NCBI RefSeq assembly: GCF_902506425.1
Contig: NZ_LR732469.1
Span: 1,367,001-1,431,000 of the forward strand
Direction of reading: 5' to 3'
Length of the DNA: 64,000 nucleotides
Origin: Novosphingobium sp. 9U
GTDB lineage: Bacteria > Pseudomonadota > Alphaproteobacteria > Sphingomonadales > Sphingomonadaceae
Below are positions 48,535-57,789 of this stretch, piece by piece. Under the pieces are notes generated by a model. It was not told the DNA's origin, did not search any database, and saw only the letters and a program-made list of their open reading frames with translations. Numbering within the stretch: the first letter of the stretch is position 1; every line of letters starts with the position of its first letter. A program made the position numbers and the translations under genes.

Positions 48535-50841
48535 GTGACCGGCTCCTCCACACCTCTCGCCAATGCGCCGCAAGACCCGTTGATCGACGGGCTGAACGCT
48601 CCGCAGCGCGAGGCGGTGCTTACCACTGAGGGTCCTGTGTTGATGCTGGCGGGCGCAGGCACGGGCAAGACCGCCGCGCTCACCGCGCGCCTCGCGCATC
48701 TGGTCCGCGCGCGCCTGGCATGGCCATCCGAGATCCTGTGCGTCACCTTCACCAACAAGGCCGCGCGCGAGATGCGCGAGCGCGTCGGCCACCTGATCGG
48801 CCCGGCGGTCGAGGGCATGCCATGGCTCGGCACCTTCCATTCGATCGCGGCCAAGATGCTGCGCCGGCATGCCGAACTGGTAGGCTTGCAATCGAACTAC
48901 ACGATCATCGACACCGACGATCAGCTGCGCCTGCTCAAGCAGCTGATCCAGGCAGAAGGGATCGATGACAAGCGCTTTCCCGCTCGCCAGCTGGCCGGCT
49001 GCCTCGACAGCTGGAAGAACCGCGGGCTCAACCCCGATCAGCTCGATGCGGGTGAGAGCGAGGCCTATGCCAATGGCAAGGGCCAGCACTTCTACCTCCT
49101 CTACCAGGCTCGCCTAAAGGCGCTGAACGCATGCGACTTCGGCGATCTGCTGCTGCACATGGTCAACATCCTGCGGAACAATCGCGAGGTGCTCGAGCAG
49201 TATCGCCAGCGCTTCAAGTACGTGATGGTGGATGAGTACCAGGACACCAACCAGGTCCAGTACCTGTGGCTGCGACTGATCGCGCAAGGTCGCCAGAACA
49301 TCTGCGTGGTCGGCGATGACGATCAGTCGATCTACTCCTGGCGCGGCGCGGAAGTCGCGAACATCCTGCGATTCGAAAAGGATTTCGCAGGCGCCAAGGT
49401 GATCCGGCTGGAGCAGAATTACCGCTCCACCCCGCAGATCCTGGCGGCGGCATCGGGCCTGATCAACGAGAACAGCCAGCGGCTGGGCAAGACCTTGTGG
49501 ACCGAACGCCACCCTGGCGATCCAGTGCGCATCATCGGCGTGTGGGACGGGCCGGAAGAAGCGCGCCGCGTCGGCGAAGAGATCGAGCGGCTGGAGCGTG
49601 AGGGCCTCAGCCTGGCGCAAGTCGCCATCCTGGTCCGCGCCCAGTACCAGACGCGCGAGTTCGAAGACCGCTTCATCCAGATCGGCCTCAACTACCGTAT
49701 AGTCGGGGGTTTTCGCTTCTACGAGCGCGCCGAGATTCGCGATGCGCTGGCCTACTTGCGGGTGATCGCCCAGCCGGCCGACGATCTGGCGTTCGAGCGC
49801 ATCTACAACGCACCTAAGCGGGGCCTTGGCGCCAAGGCGCTGGAGAAATTGCACGTCCTTGCCCGCCGGCGGTCCATCCCGCTTGCCGCCGCGGCATTGG
49901 AGATCGCCGACAGCGATGAACTGCCGGCACGGGCGCGCAACACCTTCATCGCGCTGATGCGAGACTTCGGCCGGTGGCGCGACATGGCGGGCACGGACAG
50001 CCCCGCCGACCTGCTGCGCACGGTCATGGACGAGAGCGGCTACACCGACGCGCTCCAGGCCGAGAAGACGGCGGAGGCAGCCGGCCGGCTGGAGAACCTG
50101 GCCGAACTCGCGCGCGCGATGGAGGAATACGATACGCTGGGTGACTTCCTCGAACACGTCAGCCTGGTCATGGACAACGAGGCGGCGGACGAGAACGAGA
50201 AGGTCACCATCATGACCATGCATGGCGCCAAGGGACTGGAGTTCGACCACGTTTTCCTGCCCGGTTGGGAAGAAGGTGTGTTCCCCTCTCAACGCTCGCT
50301 CGATGAGGGAGGACTTGCCAGCCTGGAGGAGGAGCGACGCCTCGCCTATGTCGCGATCACCAGGGCGCGGCGGCGCTGCACGATCCTGCACGCGGCCAAC
50401 CGGCGTATCTATGGCCAGTGGTCCAGTTCCATCCCCTCGCGCTTCATCGCCGAGCTGCCCGCCGAGCACGTGGTGCAGGAAACCACCATGAGTGGGGGCG
50501 CCTCGCTCTGGCGCGCGCAGTGGTCGGAGCACTCCGATCCGTTCGCGCATGTGGCGCAGACACAGCCCTCGCGCACGGCGACGCGCGGGCCCGGCTGGCA
50601 GCGGGCTGCCTCGCAGCAGTTCGACACGACGCCGCGTCGCGTGGCCGAGAACACCCGCTCTGCCGCAAGCTTCGCTGCGAAGCCTCGCACCGATGTGTCG
50701 ATTGGTGCGCGCGTGTTCCACGACAAGTTCGGCTACGGCACGATCGCTGCGCAAGAGGGCAACAAGTTGGAGATCGACTTCGAGCAGGCCGGCCGCAAGC
50801 GCGTAATCGACAGCTTTGTCAAACCGGCGGAAAGTGCTTAG
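48535..50841 (+). CDS. uvrD: UvrD/PcrA-type DNA helicase
   Basis: 768 residues from GTG 48535. Walker A LMLAGAGTGKTAALT (about residues 37-51), VMVDEYQDTNQ (Walker B), GDDDQSIYSWRGA and TMHGAKGLEFDHVFLPG are the superfamily 1A motifs. It unwinds DNA in repair and replication restart. The C-terminal 70 residues contain KFGYGTIAAQEGNKLEIDF, the PcrA/UvrD tail that contacts partners. Confidence 0.93.
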   Translation: MTGSSTPLANAPQDPLIDGLNAPQREAVLTTEGPVLMLAGAGTGKTAALTARLAHLVRARLAWPSEILCVTFTNKAAREMRERVGHLIGPAVEGMPWLGTFHSIAAKMLRRHAELVGLQSNYTIIDTDDQLRLLKQLIQAEGIDDKRFPARQLAGCLDSWKNRGLNPDQLDAGESEAYANGKGQHFYLLYQARLKALNACDFGDLLLHMVNILRNNREVLEQYRQRFKYVMVDEYQDTNQVQYLWLRLIAQGRQNICVVGDDDQSIYSWRGAEVANILRFEKDFAGAKVIRLEQNYRSTPQILAAASGLINENSQRLGKTLWTERHPGDPVRIIGVWDGPEEARRVGEEIERLEREGLSLAQVAILVRAQYQTREFEDRFIQIGLNYRIVGGFRFYERAEIRDALAYLRVIAQPADDLAFERIYNAPKRGLGAKALEKLHVLARRRSIPLAAAALEIADSDELPARARNTFIALMRDFGRWRDMAGTDSPADLLRTVMDESGYTDALQAEKTAEAAGRLENLAELARAMEEYDTLGDFLEHVSLVMDNEAADENEKVTIMTMHGAKGLEFDHVFLPGWEEGVFPSQRSLDEGGLASLEEERRLAYVAITRARRRCTILHAANRRIYGQWSSSIPSRFIAELPAEHVVQETTMSGGASLWRAQWSEHSDPFAHVAQTQPSRTATRGPGWQRAASQQFDTTPRRVAENTRSAASFAAKPRTDVSIGARVFHDKFGYGTIAAQEGNKLEIDFEQAGRKRVIDSFVKPAESA

Positions 50842-50851
50842 CGAGCACCCT

Positions 50852-50999
50852 CCTCTCCCCGCCGGGGAGAGGATATGGAGGCTTGAGAGCGAAGCGAACT
50901 AGCCGGAGTTGGAGAGGGTCGTTGGCGCGCGCTGCCCTCTCCAAGCTTCGCTAGCTCCTGGCGGAGCAAGCTGCGCTACCTCTCCCCGGCGGGGAGAGG
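50852..50999. repeat. Dispersed inverted-repeat element with CCTCTCCCC/GGGGAGAGG ends
   Basis: Both ends are near-perfect palindromes of CCTCTCCCC and GGGGAGAGG (50852-50872 and 50979-50999), with further paired sequence between. It fills the 165-base gap between two convergent genes. This type of element is common in intergenic spaces of sphingomonads and may act as a terminator. Confidence 0.65.
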
Positions 51000-51006
51000 A
51001 GCAAGA

Positions 51007-52005
51007 TCAAGGACTGCCTTTGCCGCCGTGCGCACCCACAGCGGTGCCGGTGCTGAAGCTCGCTTCGTCGGACGCCAGCATTACGTAAAGCGGCGCCAGC
51101 TCGGCCGGCTGCCCCGACCGCCCCATCGGCGTCTCCTTGCCGAACTCGCCCATCTTGCCCGGTAACTGCCCGCCAGCGACCTGCAGCGGCGTCCAGATCG
51201 GCCCTGGTGCCACCATGTTCACGCGAATGCCCTTCTTGGCGAGCTGCTTGGCCAGACCCTTGGTGAAGATCAGGATCGCACCCTTGGTGCTGGCGTAGTC
51301 GAGCAGCTCCTCGCCCGGATCGTACGAGTTCACCGAGCCGGTGTTGATGATCACCGATCCGGGCGGCATGTGCGGAATCGCCGCCTTGCTGATGCGGAAC
51401 ATGGCGAAGATGTTGGTCTCGAACGTGCGAACCATCTGCTCGTCCGAGATCTCGCTGATATCCGCCTTGCTCTGCTGGTATGCGGCGTTGTTCACCAGCA
51501 GGTCGAGACCGCCCAGCCCTTCGATCGCTTGCGCGACCAGCTTCTTGCACGCCGCCTCGCTGCGGATGTCGGCGGGGATCGCGATCGCCTTGCGCCCGGC
51601 TGCGCGGATCAGGTCGACCACTTCCTTGGCGTCCGGCTCTTCGCTCGGATAATAGTTGATGGCGACGTCCGCACCCTCGCGCGCGAAGGCGATGGCGGCA
51701 GCGCGACCGATGCCGCTGTCGGCACCTGTCAGCAGCGCCTTGCGTCCGGCGAGCCGGCCCGAGCCACGATACGTGGTTTCGCCATGGTCCGGCCTCGGGC
51801 TCATCTTGCTCGCCAGCGCCGGCCAGGGTTGCCTCTGCTCTGGGAACGGTTCGGTCGTGTACTTGGTGCGCGGGTCCTTCAGCCCGGCTGGAGCGCCGCC
51901 GCCGCCACCCTGCTGCTGGCCGGCGACGGGCGCCGCCACCATTGCCAAACCCATAGCTCCCGCTCCGCCGAGCACCATGCGCCGCGACGCGCCTTCGTCT
52001 GCCAT
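51007..52005 (-). CDS. SDR-family oxidoreductase with Tat signal
   Basis: 332 residues from ATG 52005. The N-terminus SRRMVLGGAGAMGLAM is a twin-arginine signal. ALLTGADSGIGRAAAIAFAREGAD is the NAD(P)-binding loop, LLVNNAA and a later YASTKGA give the catalytic Tyr-xxx-Lys. It resembles YhdF/YhxC-type dehydrogenases of general stress response. The substrate is unknown. A secreted SDR is somewhat unusual. Confidence 0.82.
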   Translation of the reverse strand: MADEGASRRMVLGGAGAMGLAMVAAPVAGQQQGGGGGAPAGLKDPRTKYTTEPFPEQRQPWPALASKMSPRPDHGETTYRGSGRLAGRKALLTGADSGIGRAAAIAFAREGADVAINYYPSEEPDAKEVVDLIRAAGRKAIAIPADIRSEAACKKLVAQAIEGLGGLDLLVNNAAYQQSKADISEISDEQMVRTFETNIFAMFRISKAAIPHMPPGSVIINTGSVNSYDPGEELLDYASTKGAILIFTKGLAKQLAKKGIRVNMVAPGPIWTPLQVAGGQLPGKMGEFGKETPMGRSGQPAELAPLYVMLASDEASFSTGTAVGAHGGKGSP

Positions 52006-52139
52006 TCGATTGCTCCACCTGTTTGAAAAGCCTGCATGAAGCCAACGGCGCAGGCGCGATCGGGTCGATTGCCCCATGGTGAAGGTACGGGTTGATCGCG
52101 GCAGAGCGTGGGCGAAAGGAGGCGAGACGAAGCCGCCGG

Positions 52140-52946
52140 TCAGACGCCCCAACCCTCCAGGCGTTCCGAGAGCCAAGTCACGCCCCGCGCGATGGCGGAA
52201 GCATAGCCTTCCTGCTCGATTGCAGGCCCGAGATACTCAAGGTCGAAGTACCCGCCGTAGCCGGCATCCAGCAGGTGGGCGAGAAGCCACTCCAGCGGAA
52301 TCGAGCCATCGCCCGGCACGCGGCGGTTGAACTTCAGCTCCTCGCCCAACAGGAAATCGCTGACGTTGACGATGGCGAACCGGTCGTGATGCGTGGCGAA
52401 CAAACGCGGCAGCCCGCGCTCGTACCAGCAGTTCTGCAGCTCGACGACAACGCCGACGTCTGCCTCCTCCGCTAGCCAGCAAGCATCGGCCAAGGTGTGC
52501 ACGAAGCCGAGCTGGCGCGTGGCGATCGAGCTGTTCTCGATGGCAAGACGCACGCCACGCTCTCGCGCCGCTGCATCTGCCGTGGGCAGGCAGGCGATCA
52601 GGCGCGCGAAGCCATCGTCCGACGGCATCAATGCCGGCGTCGGTCCGGATGGCGCGAAGGCGCAGGGACTACCGAGATCGGCCGCGGCTTCGATCACCGG
52701 CGTCAGGCGATCGAGCGTCAGTTCCGGGGTGTCGATCAGCGACAGCCCGCCCGTGCCGACCGAAACGACCTGCATACCGCTTGCCAGGATTTGCGATACC
52801 GCCTCGGCACCAGCAGCCAGTTGCGAGCCGGTGACCGAGATTGCGCCGACACCCAGGCTGGCGAGGTATTCCAGCGATTGTGCCAGCGGCCAGCGCCCGG
52901 CGCTGATCAGGCTGACGGAAACACGGGGATGGACAGTGCCGCTCAT
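52140..52946 (-). CDS. Sugar phosphate isomerase/epimerase-like TIM barrel
   Basis: 268 residues. The AP-endonuclease-2/xylose isomerase-like barrel is indicated by LGVGAISVTGSQL, the metal-binding IENSS region (about residue 131) and VNVSDFLLGEE. Metal-dependent isomerases and epimerases have this shape, but the substrate is not clear. Divergent from none; it lies 41 bases after the DEAD-box helicase stop on the other side. Confidence 0.7.
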   Translation of the reverse strand: MSGTVHPRVSVSLISAGRWPLAQSLEYLASLGVGAISVTGSQLAAGAEAVSQILASGMQVVSVGTGGLSLIDTPELTLDRLTPVIEAAADLGSPCAFAPSGPTPALMPSDDGFARLIACLPTADAAARERGVRLAIENSSIATRQLGFVHTLADACWLAEEADVGVVVELQNCWYERGLPRLFATHHDRFAIVNVSDFLLGEELKFNRRVPGDGSIPLEWLLAHLLDAGYGGYFDLEYLGPAIEQEGYASAIARGVTWLSERLEGWGV

Positions 52947-52987
52947 CGGGCCAGCCTACGACAGCCGAGCCCGCTTGCGAAGCGCCG

Positions 52988-54370
52988 TCAGGCCAGCGCG
53001 GAAACGCCCAGGAAGCTTGGCACCGGACCATTCCAGCCCTCGTCCGGGCTGTCCTGCTCGTCCCGGCGGGGCCGGCGTTCACGGCGGGGCGCGCGCTCTG
53101 CGCGTTCGTCGCTCGGCTTGGCTTCGGTCTTCGCCTCGGTCTTGGGCTTCGTCTCGGCTTCCGGCTTTTCGGCCTCGCGCTCTTCACGAGCCGGGCGCGG
53201 GCTACGCTCGCGCTTCTCGCGCACCGGCTTGGCCTCGGCGGGCGCATCCTCGCCCACTTGCGCGTCGTAGACCGGGATGGCGCCGCCGGTCAGCTTTTCG
53301 ACGTTCTGGATCGCCTCGGCATCTTCCGGTGCGACAAACGTGAAGGCCCGGCCCAGCGCTCCTGCGCGACCGGTACGGCCGATGCGGTGGACGTAGTCGT
53401 CAGGGTGCCAGGGCGTGTCGAAGTTGAACACGTGGCTTACGCCCTTAACGTCCAAGCCGCGAGCGGCGACGTCGGAGGCGACCAGGATGTTGATCTTGCC
53501 GTCCTTGAACCGCTGCAGCTCGGCAATGCGCGCCGACTGGTCCATGTCGCCGTGAATCTCACCGCTCGAAAAGCCGTAGCTGTTCAGGCTCTTGTTGATC
53601 TCGCGCACCGTCGTCTTGCGGTTGCAGAAGATGATGCCGGTCTTGACGTCCTCGGTCTTGAGCAGTTGGCGTAGCACATCGCGCTTCTTGCGCGCGGGCA
53701 CTGCCACCTTGAACTGCGCGATGTTTACGTTGGCCGTCGCCGGCCGCGCCACCTCGATCGACTTGGGATTGGTCAGGAAGCGGTCAGCCAGCTTCTTGAT
53801 CGGCGGCGGCATCGTTGCCGAGAACAGCAGGGTCTGGCGACTGGTCGGCAGCTTGGTGCAGATATTCTCGATATCGGGGATGAACCCCATGTCGAGCATG
53901 CGGTCCGCCTCGTCGATGACCAGCATCGAGCAGCCGGTCAGCAGGATTTTGCCCCGCTCGAACAAATCCATCAGGCGGCCCGGCGTCGCGATCAGCACGT
54001 CGACGCCTTCGGTCAGCGCCTTGACCTGGTCCCCCATCTGCACGCCGCCGATCAGCAGCGCCATCTTCAGGTTGTGGTTCTTGCCGTACTTCTCGAAGTT
54101 CTCGGCCACCTGAGCGGCGAGTTCGCGCGTCGGCTCCAGGATCAGCGAGCGCGGCATCAGCGCGCGGCGGCGGCCGTTGGCCAGGATGTCGATCATCGGC
54201 AGCACGAAGCTGGCGGTTTTGCCGGTGCCGGTCTGGGCAATGGCGATCAGGTCGCGCATCATCTGGACCTGCGGGATCGCCTGCGCCTGGATCGGAGTCG
54301 GCGTGGTATAGCCGGCTTCCACGACCGCTTTCAGCAATTCGTCTGACAGGCCGAGATCGGCAAAGTTCAT
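52988..54370 (-). CDS. DEAD-box RNA helicase, RhlE-like
   Basis: 460 residues. Motifs in order: AQTGTGKTASF (Walker A, about 44-54), PTRELAAQ, TPGRLMD, VIDEADRMLDMGF (DEAD), SATMP and HRIGRTGRAG. The last 90 residues are Lys/Arg/Glu-rich and low in complexity, as in RhlE-type RNA-binding tails. It remodels RNA, for example in ribosome assembly. Confidence 0.9.
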   Translation of the reverse strand: MNFADLGLSDELLKAVVEAGYTTPTPIQAQAIPQVQMMRDLIAIAQTGTGKTASFVLPMIDILANGRRRALMPRSLILEPTRELAAQVAENFEKYGKNHNLKMALLIGGVQMGDQVKALTEGVDVLIATPGRLMDLFERGKILLTGCSMLVIDEADRMLDMGFIPDIENICTKLPTSRQTLLFSATMPPPIKKLADRFLTNPKSIEVARPATANVNIAQFKVAVPARKKRDVLRQLLKTEDVKTGIIFCNRKTTVREINKSLNSYGFSSGEIHGDMDQSARIAELQRFKDGKINILVASDVAARGLDVKGVSHVFNFDTPWHPDDYVHRIGRTGRAGALGRAFTFVAPEDAEAIQNVEKLTGGAIPVYDAQVGEDAPAEAKPVREKRERSPRPAREEREAEKPEAETKPKTEAKTEAKPSDERAERAPRRERRPRRDEQDSPDEGWNGPVPSFLGVSALA

Positions 54371-54528
54371 AGGCTTCAGTATGTCCGGAAAAAAGGTCGG
54401 GTCCGCGCGAGCAAGCAGGGCCGGTGATCACCGCCCCCGCGCAGCATCGGGCGCACGCTTGAGGCGCCCTATGCGGGATGGCGCGTAAAAGTCAAGCTTT
54501 CCCGCGCATCTTGAGCACGGCGGAGGCG

Positions 54529-55098
54529 TCAGTCGTCGTCATCGACCAGTTGGCGGATGCGCGACAGCTTGCACGCGGAGCCGCTGCGCGACAGCAGCGT
54601 ATCGCGATCGACGCAAACCATTCCGTCGATGCTGCGGGACAGATAGAAGCCGGAATAGAACGCGCGCGAGGGACAGCTGCGCTCAAGCTGCGCAGTCACG
54701 AGCCGGCGATCGCGCATGAACAGGATCAAGCTGTCAGGCCCATTCGGCTCGACGCCGGCGATCCCGGCGATCGGCAGGCACTTGCCCATCTTGCGTTCCG
54801 ATATGCGCTGGCGCTGAGGGCGCTTCGGCACGCCGGCGAGAGGGTCCCGCGGCATGGGAACGTTGGCGCGAGGTGCCACGCGGATCGTCATGCGCTGCTC
54901 GATGTGGACCTGCCAGGCACTATCGGGCACGAACGAGCGCACGGCGCCTGTGGGCCACTCGGATGCCGCAGCCGGTATCGACTGCTCCGGGTAGACTTGC
55001 ACCGATGGCTCCGAGACAGCTTCGCCCTGCTCCTCGTCACCACTCACGGCCGAGATCAGCAGCAGCAGTGGCGCAAGCAAGGCAGCAGTCGGATTCAT
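54529..55098 (-). CDS. Exported protein of unknown function
   Basis: 189 residues from ATG 55098. A hydrophobic N-terminus (TAALLAPLLLLISAVSG) is a signal or anchor. The mature part contains a basic KRPQRQRISERK region and four Cys. No family recognised. It lies between the DEAD-box gene and the FAD oxidase and reads toward the helicase. Confidence 0.6.
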   Translation of the reverse strand: MNPTAALLAPLLLLISAVSGDEEQGEAVSEPSVQVYPEQSIPAAASEWPTGAVRSFVPDSAWQVHIEQRMTIRVAPRANVPMPRDPLAGVPKRPQRQRISERKMGKCLPIAGIAGVEPNGPDSLILFMRDRRLVTAQLERSCPSRAFYSGFYLSRSIDGMVCVDRDTLLSRSGSACKLSRIRQLVDDDD

Positions 55099-55266
55099 CA
55101 GTTCGGCCAGTCCCCTAAATGCTTGCCCTATGTGCCTGAAAGCAGGTCGCTCGCTTGAGGGCAAGAGATTGAACCCGCGCTTAACTCCCAAGTTTCCAAG
55201 GCGAACGTTCGTTTCCGGCTGCATCGAGTAGGCAGGGAGGCGCCCATTGTGCCATAGACGCACACC

Positions 55267-56688
55267 ATGAGCGAACAACAAGCCTTCCTGGAGGCGGCGA
55301 AGGCCACCCTCGGCGCACGCGGCCTGACGCAAGATGCCGAACTCATCGAACCGTGGCTGACAGACTGGCGTGGGCGCTTCAAGGGCCGTGCCTTCGCCAT
55401 GGCGAGTCCGGCATCGACGCAGGAGCTGTCCGATCTGGTGCGGCTCTGCGCGCAGCACCGGGTGCCGATCGTACCGCAAGGCGGCAACAGCGGCATGGCC
55501 GGTGGCGCAACGCCCGATGACAGCGGGCAAGCCGTCCTGCTTTCACTGCGACGCATGAACACCATCGGCGAGATCGATGTGCAAGGGCGTCAGGTCACCT
55601 GCGGCGCCGGCGTCATTCTCCAGACCTTGCACGAGGCGGCCGAGAGCAAGGGGCTGCGTTTCCCGCTGACGCTGGGGGGCAAGGGTTCGGCGACGGTGGG
55701 CGGGCTGATCTCGACTAACGCTGGTGGCACCCAGGTGCTGCGCCATGGCTCGATGCGCGCGCTCGTCATGGGCCTTGAGGCGGTGCTGGCGGATGGGCAG
55801 GTCTTCTCGATGCTGACCCCTCTCAAGAAAGACAACCGGGGCTTCGACCTGAAACAGTTGCTGATCGGCTCGGAAGGGACGCTGGGTATCGTCACCGCGG
55901 CGACGCTCAAGTTGGTGCCGGCCATCGCCGAGCGCGTGGTAATCTGGGCCGGCGTGCCGTCGGTCCAGGCCGCGCGCACGCTGCTTCTGCACTGTGAGGA
56001 CAGCGCGGGCGAGGCGCTGGAGGGCTTCGAGATCCTGCCACAGGAGTCTCTCGATGCGGTAATCGCCCACATGCCCACCGTGCGCACACCGCTTGCAGGT
56101 GCCCATCCCTGGCACGTCCTGATCGAAGTGGTGGCGGACCGCGCCGGAGCCGATCGCTTGCGGGAATCGTGCGAGGCCATGCTGGAGCAGGCGTTCGATC
56201 ACGACTTGCTCGTCGACGCAGTGTTCGCTGCGAACGAGAGCCAGGCCGAGGCGTTCTGGCTAATCCGGGAATCGATCTCTCCCGCCGAGCGCGCGCGCGG
56301 TCCGGCTGTGCAGCACGACATCTCGGTGCCGGTCGACAAGATGCCGGACTTCATCGACGCCGCCGTCGCGCAGATCCAATCCGACTGGCCAGGCACCGAG
56401 GCCATCGCCTTCGGCCACTTGGGCGACGGCAACGTGCATTTCCACGTGATCGCGCCGCAGGGGTCCGACGGTACCGTTTGGCAGCGGGGAGACGGCAAGG
56501 CGATCAGCCGCCAGGTCAACGATCTCGTCGCCGCATGGGGAGGCTCGATCTCGGCCGAGCACGGCATCGGTCAGCTCAAACGGGACGATCTTGCCCGGCT
56601 CGGCGATCCGGTGGCGCTCGACATGATGCGGCGCGTCAAGCAGGCACTCGATCCTCAGGGGCTGCTGAACCCGGGCAAGTTGCTCTAG
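55267..56688 (+). CDS. FAD-linked oxidase, GlcD / D-2-hydroxyglutarate dehydrogenase type
   Basis: 473 residues. VPIVPQGGNSGMAGGATP (about residues 66-83) and LTLGGKGSATVGGLIST are the PCMH-type FAD-binding signature; the C-terminal AFGHLGDGNVHFH holds metal-binding His, and GSISAEHGIGQLKR completes the active site. It oxidises a D-2-hydroxy acid, such as lactate, glycolate or hydroxyglutarate. Which one cannot be said from the sequence. Confidence 0.87.
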   Translation: MSEQQAFLEAAKATLGARGLTQDAELIEPWLTDWRGRFKGRAFAMASPASTQELSDLVRLCAQHRVPIVPQGGNSGMAGGATPDDSGQAVLLSLRRMNTIGEIDVQGRQVTCGAGVILQTLHEAAESKGLRFPLTLGGKGSATVGGLISTNAGGTQVLRHGSMRALVMGLEAVLADGQVFSMLTPLKKDNRGFDLKQLLIGSEGTLGIVTAATLKLVPAIAERVVIWAGVPSVQAARTLLLHCEDSAGEALEGFEILPQESLDAVIAHMPTVRTPLAGAHPWHVLIEVVADRAGADRLRESCEAMLEQAFDHDLLVDAVFAANESQAEAFWLIRESISPAERARGPAVQHDISVPVDKMPDFIDAAVAQIQSDWPGTEAIAFGHLGDGNVHFHVIAPQGSDGTVWQRGDGKAISRQVNDLVAAWGGSISAEHGIGQLKRDDLARLGDPVALDMMRRVKQALDPQGLLNPGKLL

Positions 56689-56819
56689 CGCAACGCCCCC
56701 GCCCCGGTTGGCCGGTCAGTTCGTCCGCCTGTCTTGCGCGCTATCGGGGCAGTCCGTAAAGGAGCCCGCTACAAGGACGAAGGCGCGCCGCACAGCCGCG
56801 CCCCATGCGGAGAACCACG

Positions 56820-57596
56820 ATGGCCAGCGCGCCGCAGAGTGTTGCACTACCCCTGTTCTACAACGACCTCGTCCTGCTCAGCTCTCAGGAGCACGCGGGC
56901 TGGAAGAGCCGCGCAACCGACAAGGCGACGTGGCTCAAGGACGTGAACACGGTGCCGCTGACGGTCGAGGAATTCCCGCTGGCGCAGCGTAACTTCCCGA
57001 TCGTGTTCTCGGCCGGCGAAGGCTCGTTCCCGATCGCGCTGATGGGCATGAACGAGGGCGTGAACGTCTTCGTGGACGAGGACGGCTCGGTCAACACGCC
57101 GATCTACATGCCGGCCTACGTGCGCCGCTATCCCTTCCTGCTCGCGCGCGTGCAGCCCGATTCGGAAGAGCTTTCGCTCTGCGTCGATCCTACCAGCGAC
57201 CTCGTCGGTGAGTTCGAGGGCGAGGAAGGCCAGCCGCTGTTCGATGGCAACCAGCCCAGCGAAGCCTGCAAGAATACGCTCTCGTTCTGCGAGCAGTTCG
57301 AGATCGCCGGCCAGAAGACCGCCAGCTTCATGGCTGAGCTGGAAAAGCACAACCTGCTCATGGACGGAGAGCTGAACATCGATGTCGGCGGCGGCCAGCC
57401 CTTTAACTACCGCGGCTTCCGCATGGTCGACGAGAACAAGCTGCGCGACGTGCGCGGCGACATCCTGCGCACGTGGAACCAGAACGGCCTGCTCGGGCTG
57501 ATCTACGCGCACCTGTTCTCGCTGGACCTGGTGCGCGACATCTTCAGCCGCCAGGTCGCACAGGGCAAGGGCCCGCCAGTTCCGCAGGCGGCTTAA
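56820..57596 (+). CDS. SapC-family protein
   Basis: 258 residues from ATG 56820 with GGAG upstream; an in-frame ATG at 56805 is less likely. PLFYNDLVLLSSQEHAGW at the start and YVRRYPFLLARV (about 98-109) are SapC-family marks. SapC was first described in an S-layer export operon, but its role in most species is unknown. A hairpin-rich, terminated region follows. Confidence 0.82.
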   Translation: MASAPQSVALPLFYNDLVLLSSQEHAGWKSRATDKATWLKDVNTVPLTVEEFPLAQRNFPIVFSAGEGSFPIALMGMNEGVNVFVDEDGSVNTPIYMPAYVRRYPFLLARVQPDSEELSLCVDPTSDLVGEFEGEEGQPLFDGNQPSEACKNTLSFCEQFEIAGQKTASFMAELEKHNLLMDGELNIDVGGGQPFNYRGFRMVDENKLRDVRGDILRTWNQNGLLGLIYAHLFSLDLVRDIFSRQVAQGKGPPVPQAA

Positions 57597-57639
57597 CGAA
57601 ATCGGCATGATCTGACTGAGTGCGCGCAGAGGGTTGCAA

Positions 57640-57769
57640 CCGGCGCCTCGACGGATTATGTTGCAACTGCTTCGCCAACGCTGCCCTCATGGCTTGGCGA
57701 AGTTGGTGCACTTTGTGCACCTCCTCCCTGAACCTTGGCCACCTCGCGCATAGCGCGGGGTGGTTTTTT
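57640..57769 (+). ncRNA. Putative small RNA with CU-rich loop and intrinsic terminator
   Basis: Three hairpins in a row: CTTCGCCAA (57670-57678) with TTGGCGAAG (57694-57702), GTGCAC (57706-57711) with GTGCAC (57715-57720), and an 11-bp terminator 57739-57749 with 57753-57763 followed by six T. Between the last two is CTCCTCCC (57721-57728), which can pair with Shine-Dalgarno sites, as in alphaproteobacterial anti-SD sRNAs. It could also be only the end of the sapC message. The 5' end is a guess. Confidence 0.5.
57739..57769 (+). terminator. Strong intrinsic terminator
   Basis: CCACCTCGCGC, loop ATA, GCGCGGGGTGG (one G-U pair), then TTTTTT. It ends the plus-strand transcript from sapC and/or the putative sRNA. 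Confidence 0.85.
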
Positions 57770-57789
57770 ATGTGCGTTGCGAAACCCGC

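Noticed and set aside
49114..50754. 546-codon frame antisense to uvrD
   Set aside because: Antisense shadow of a conserved helicase gene; no ribosome site or known domain.
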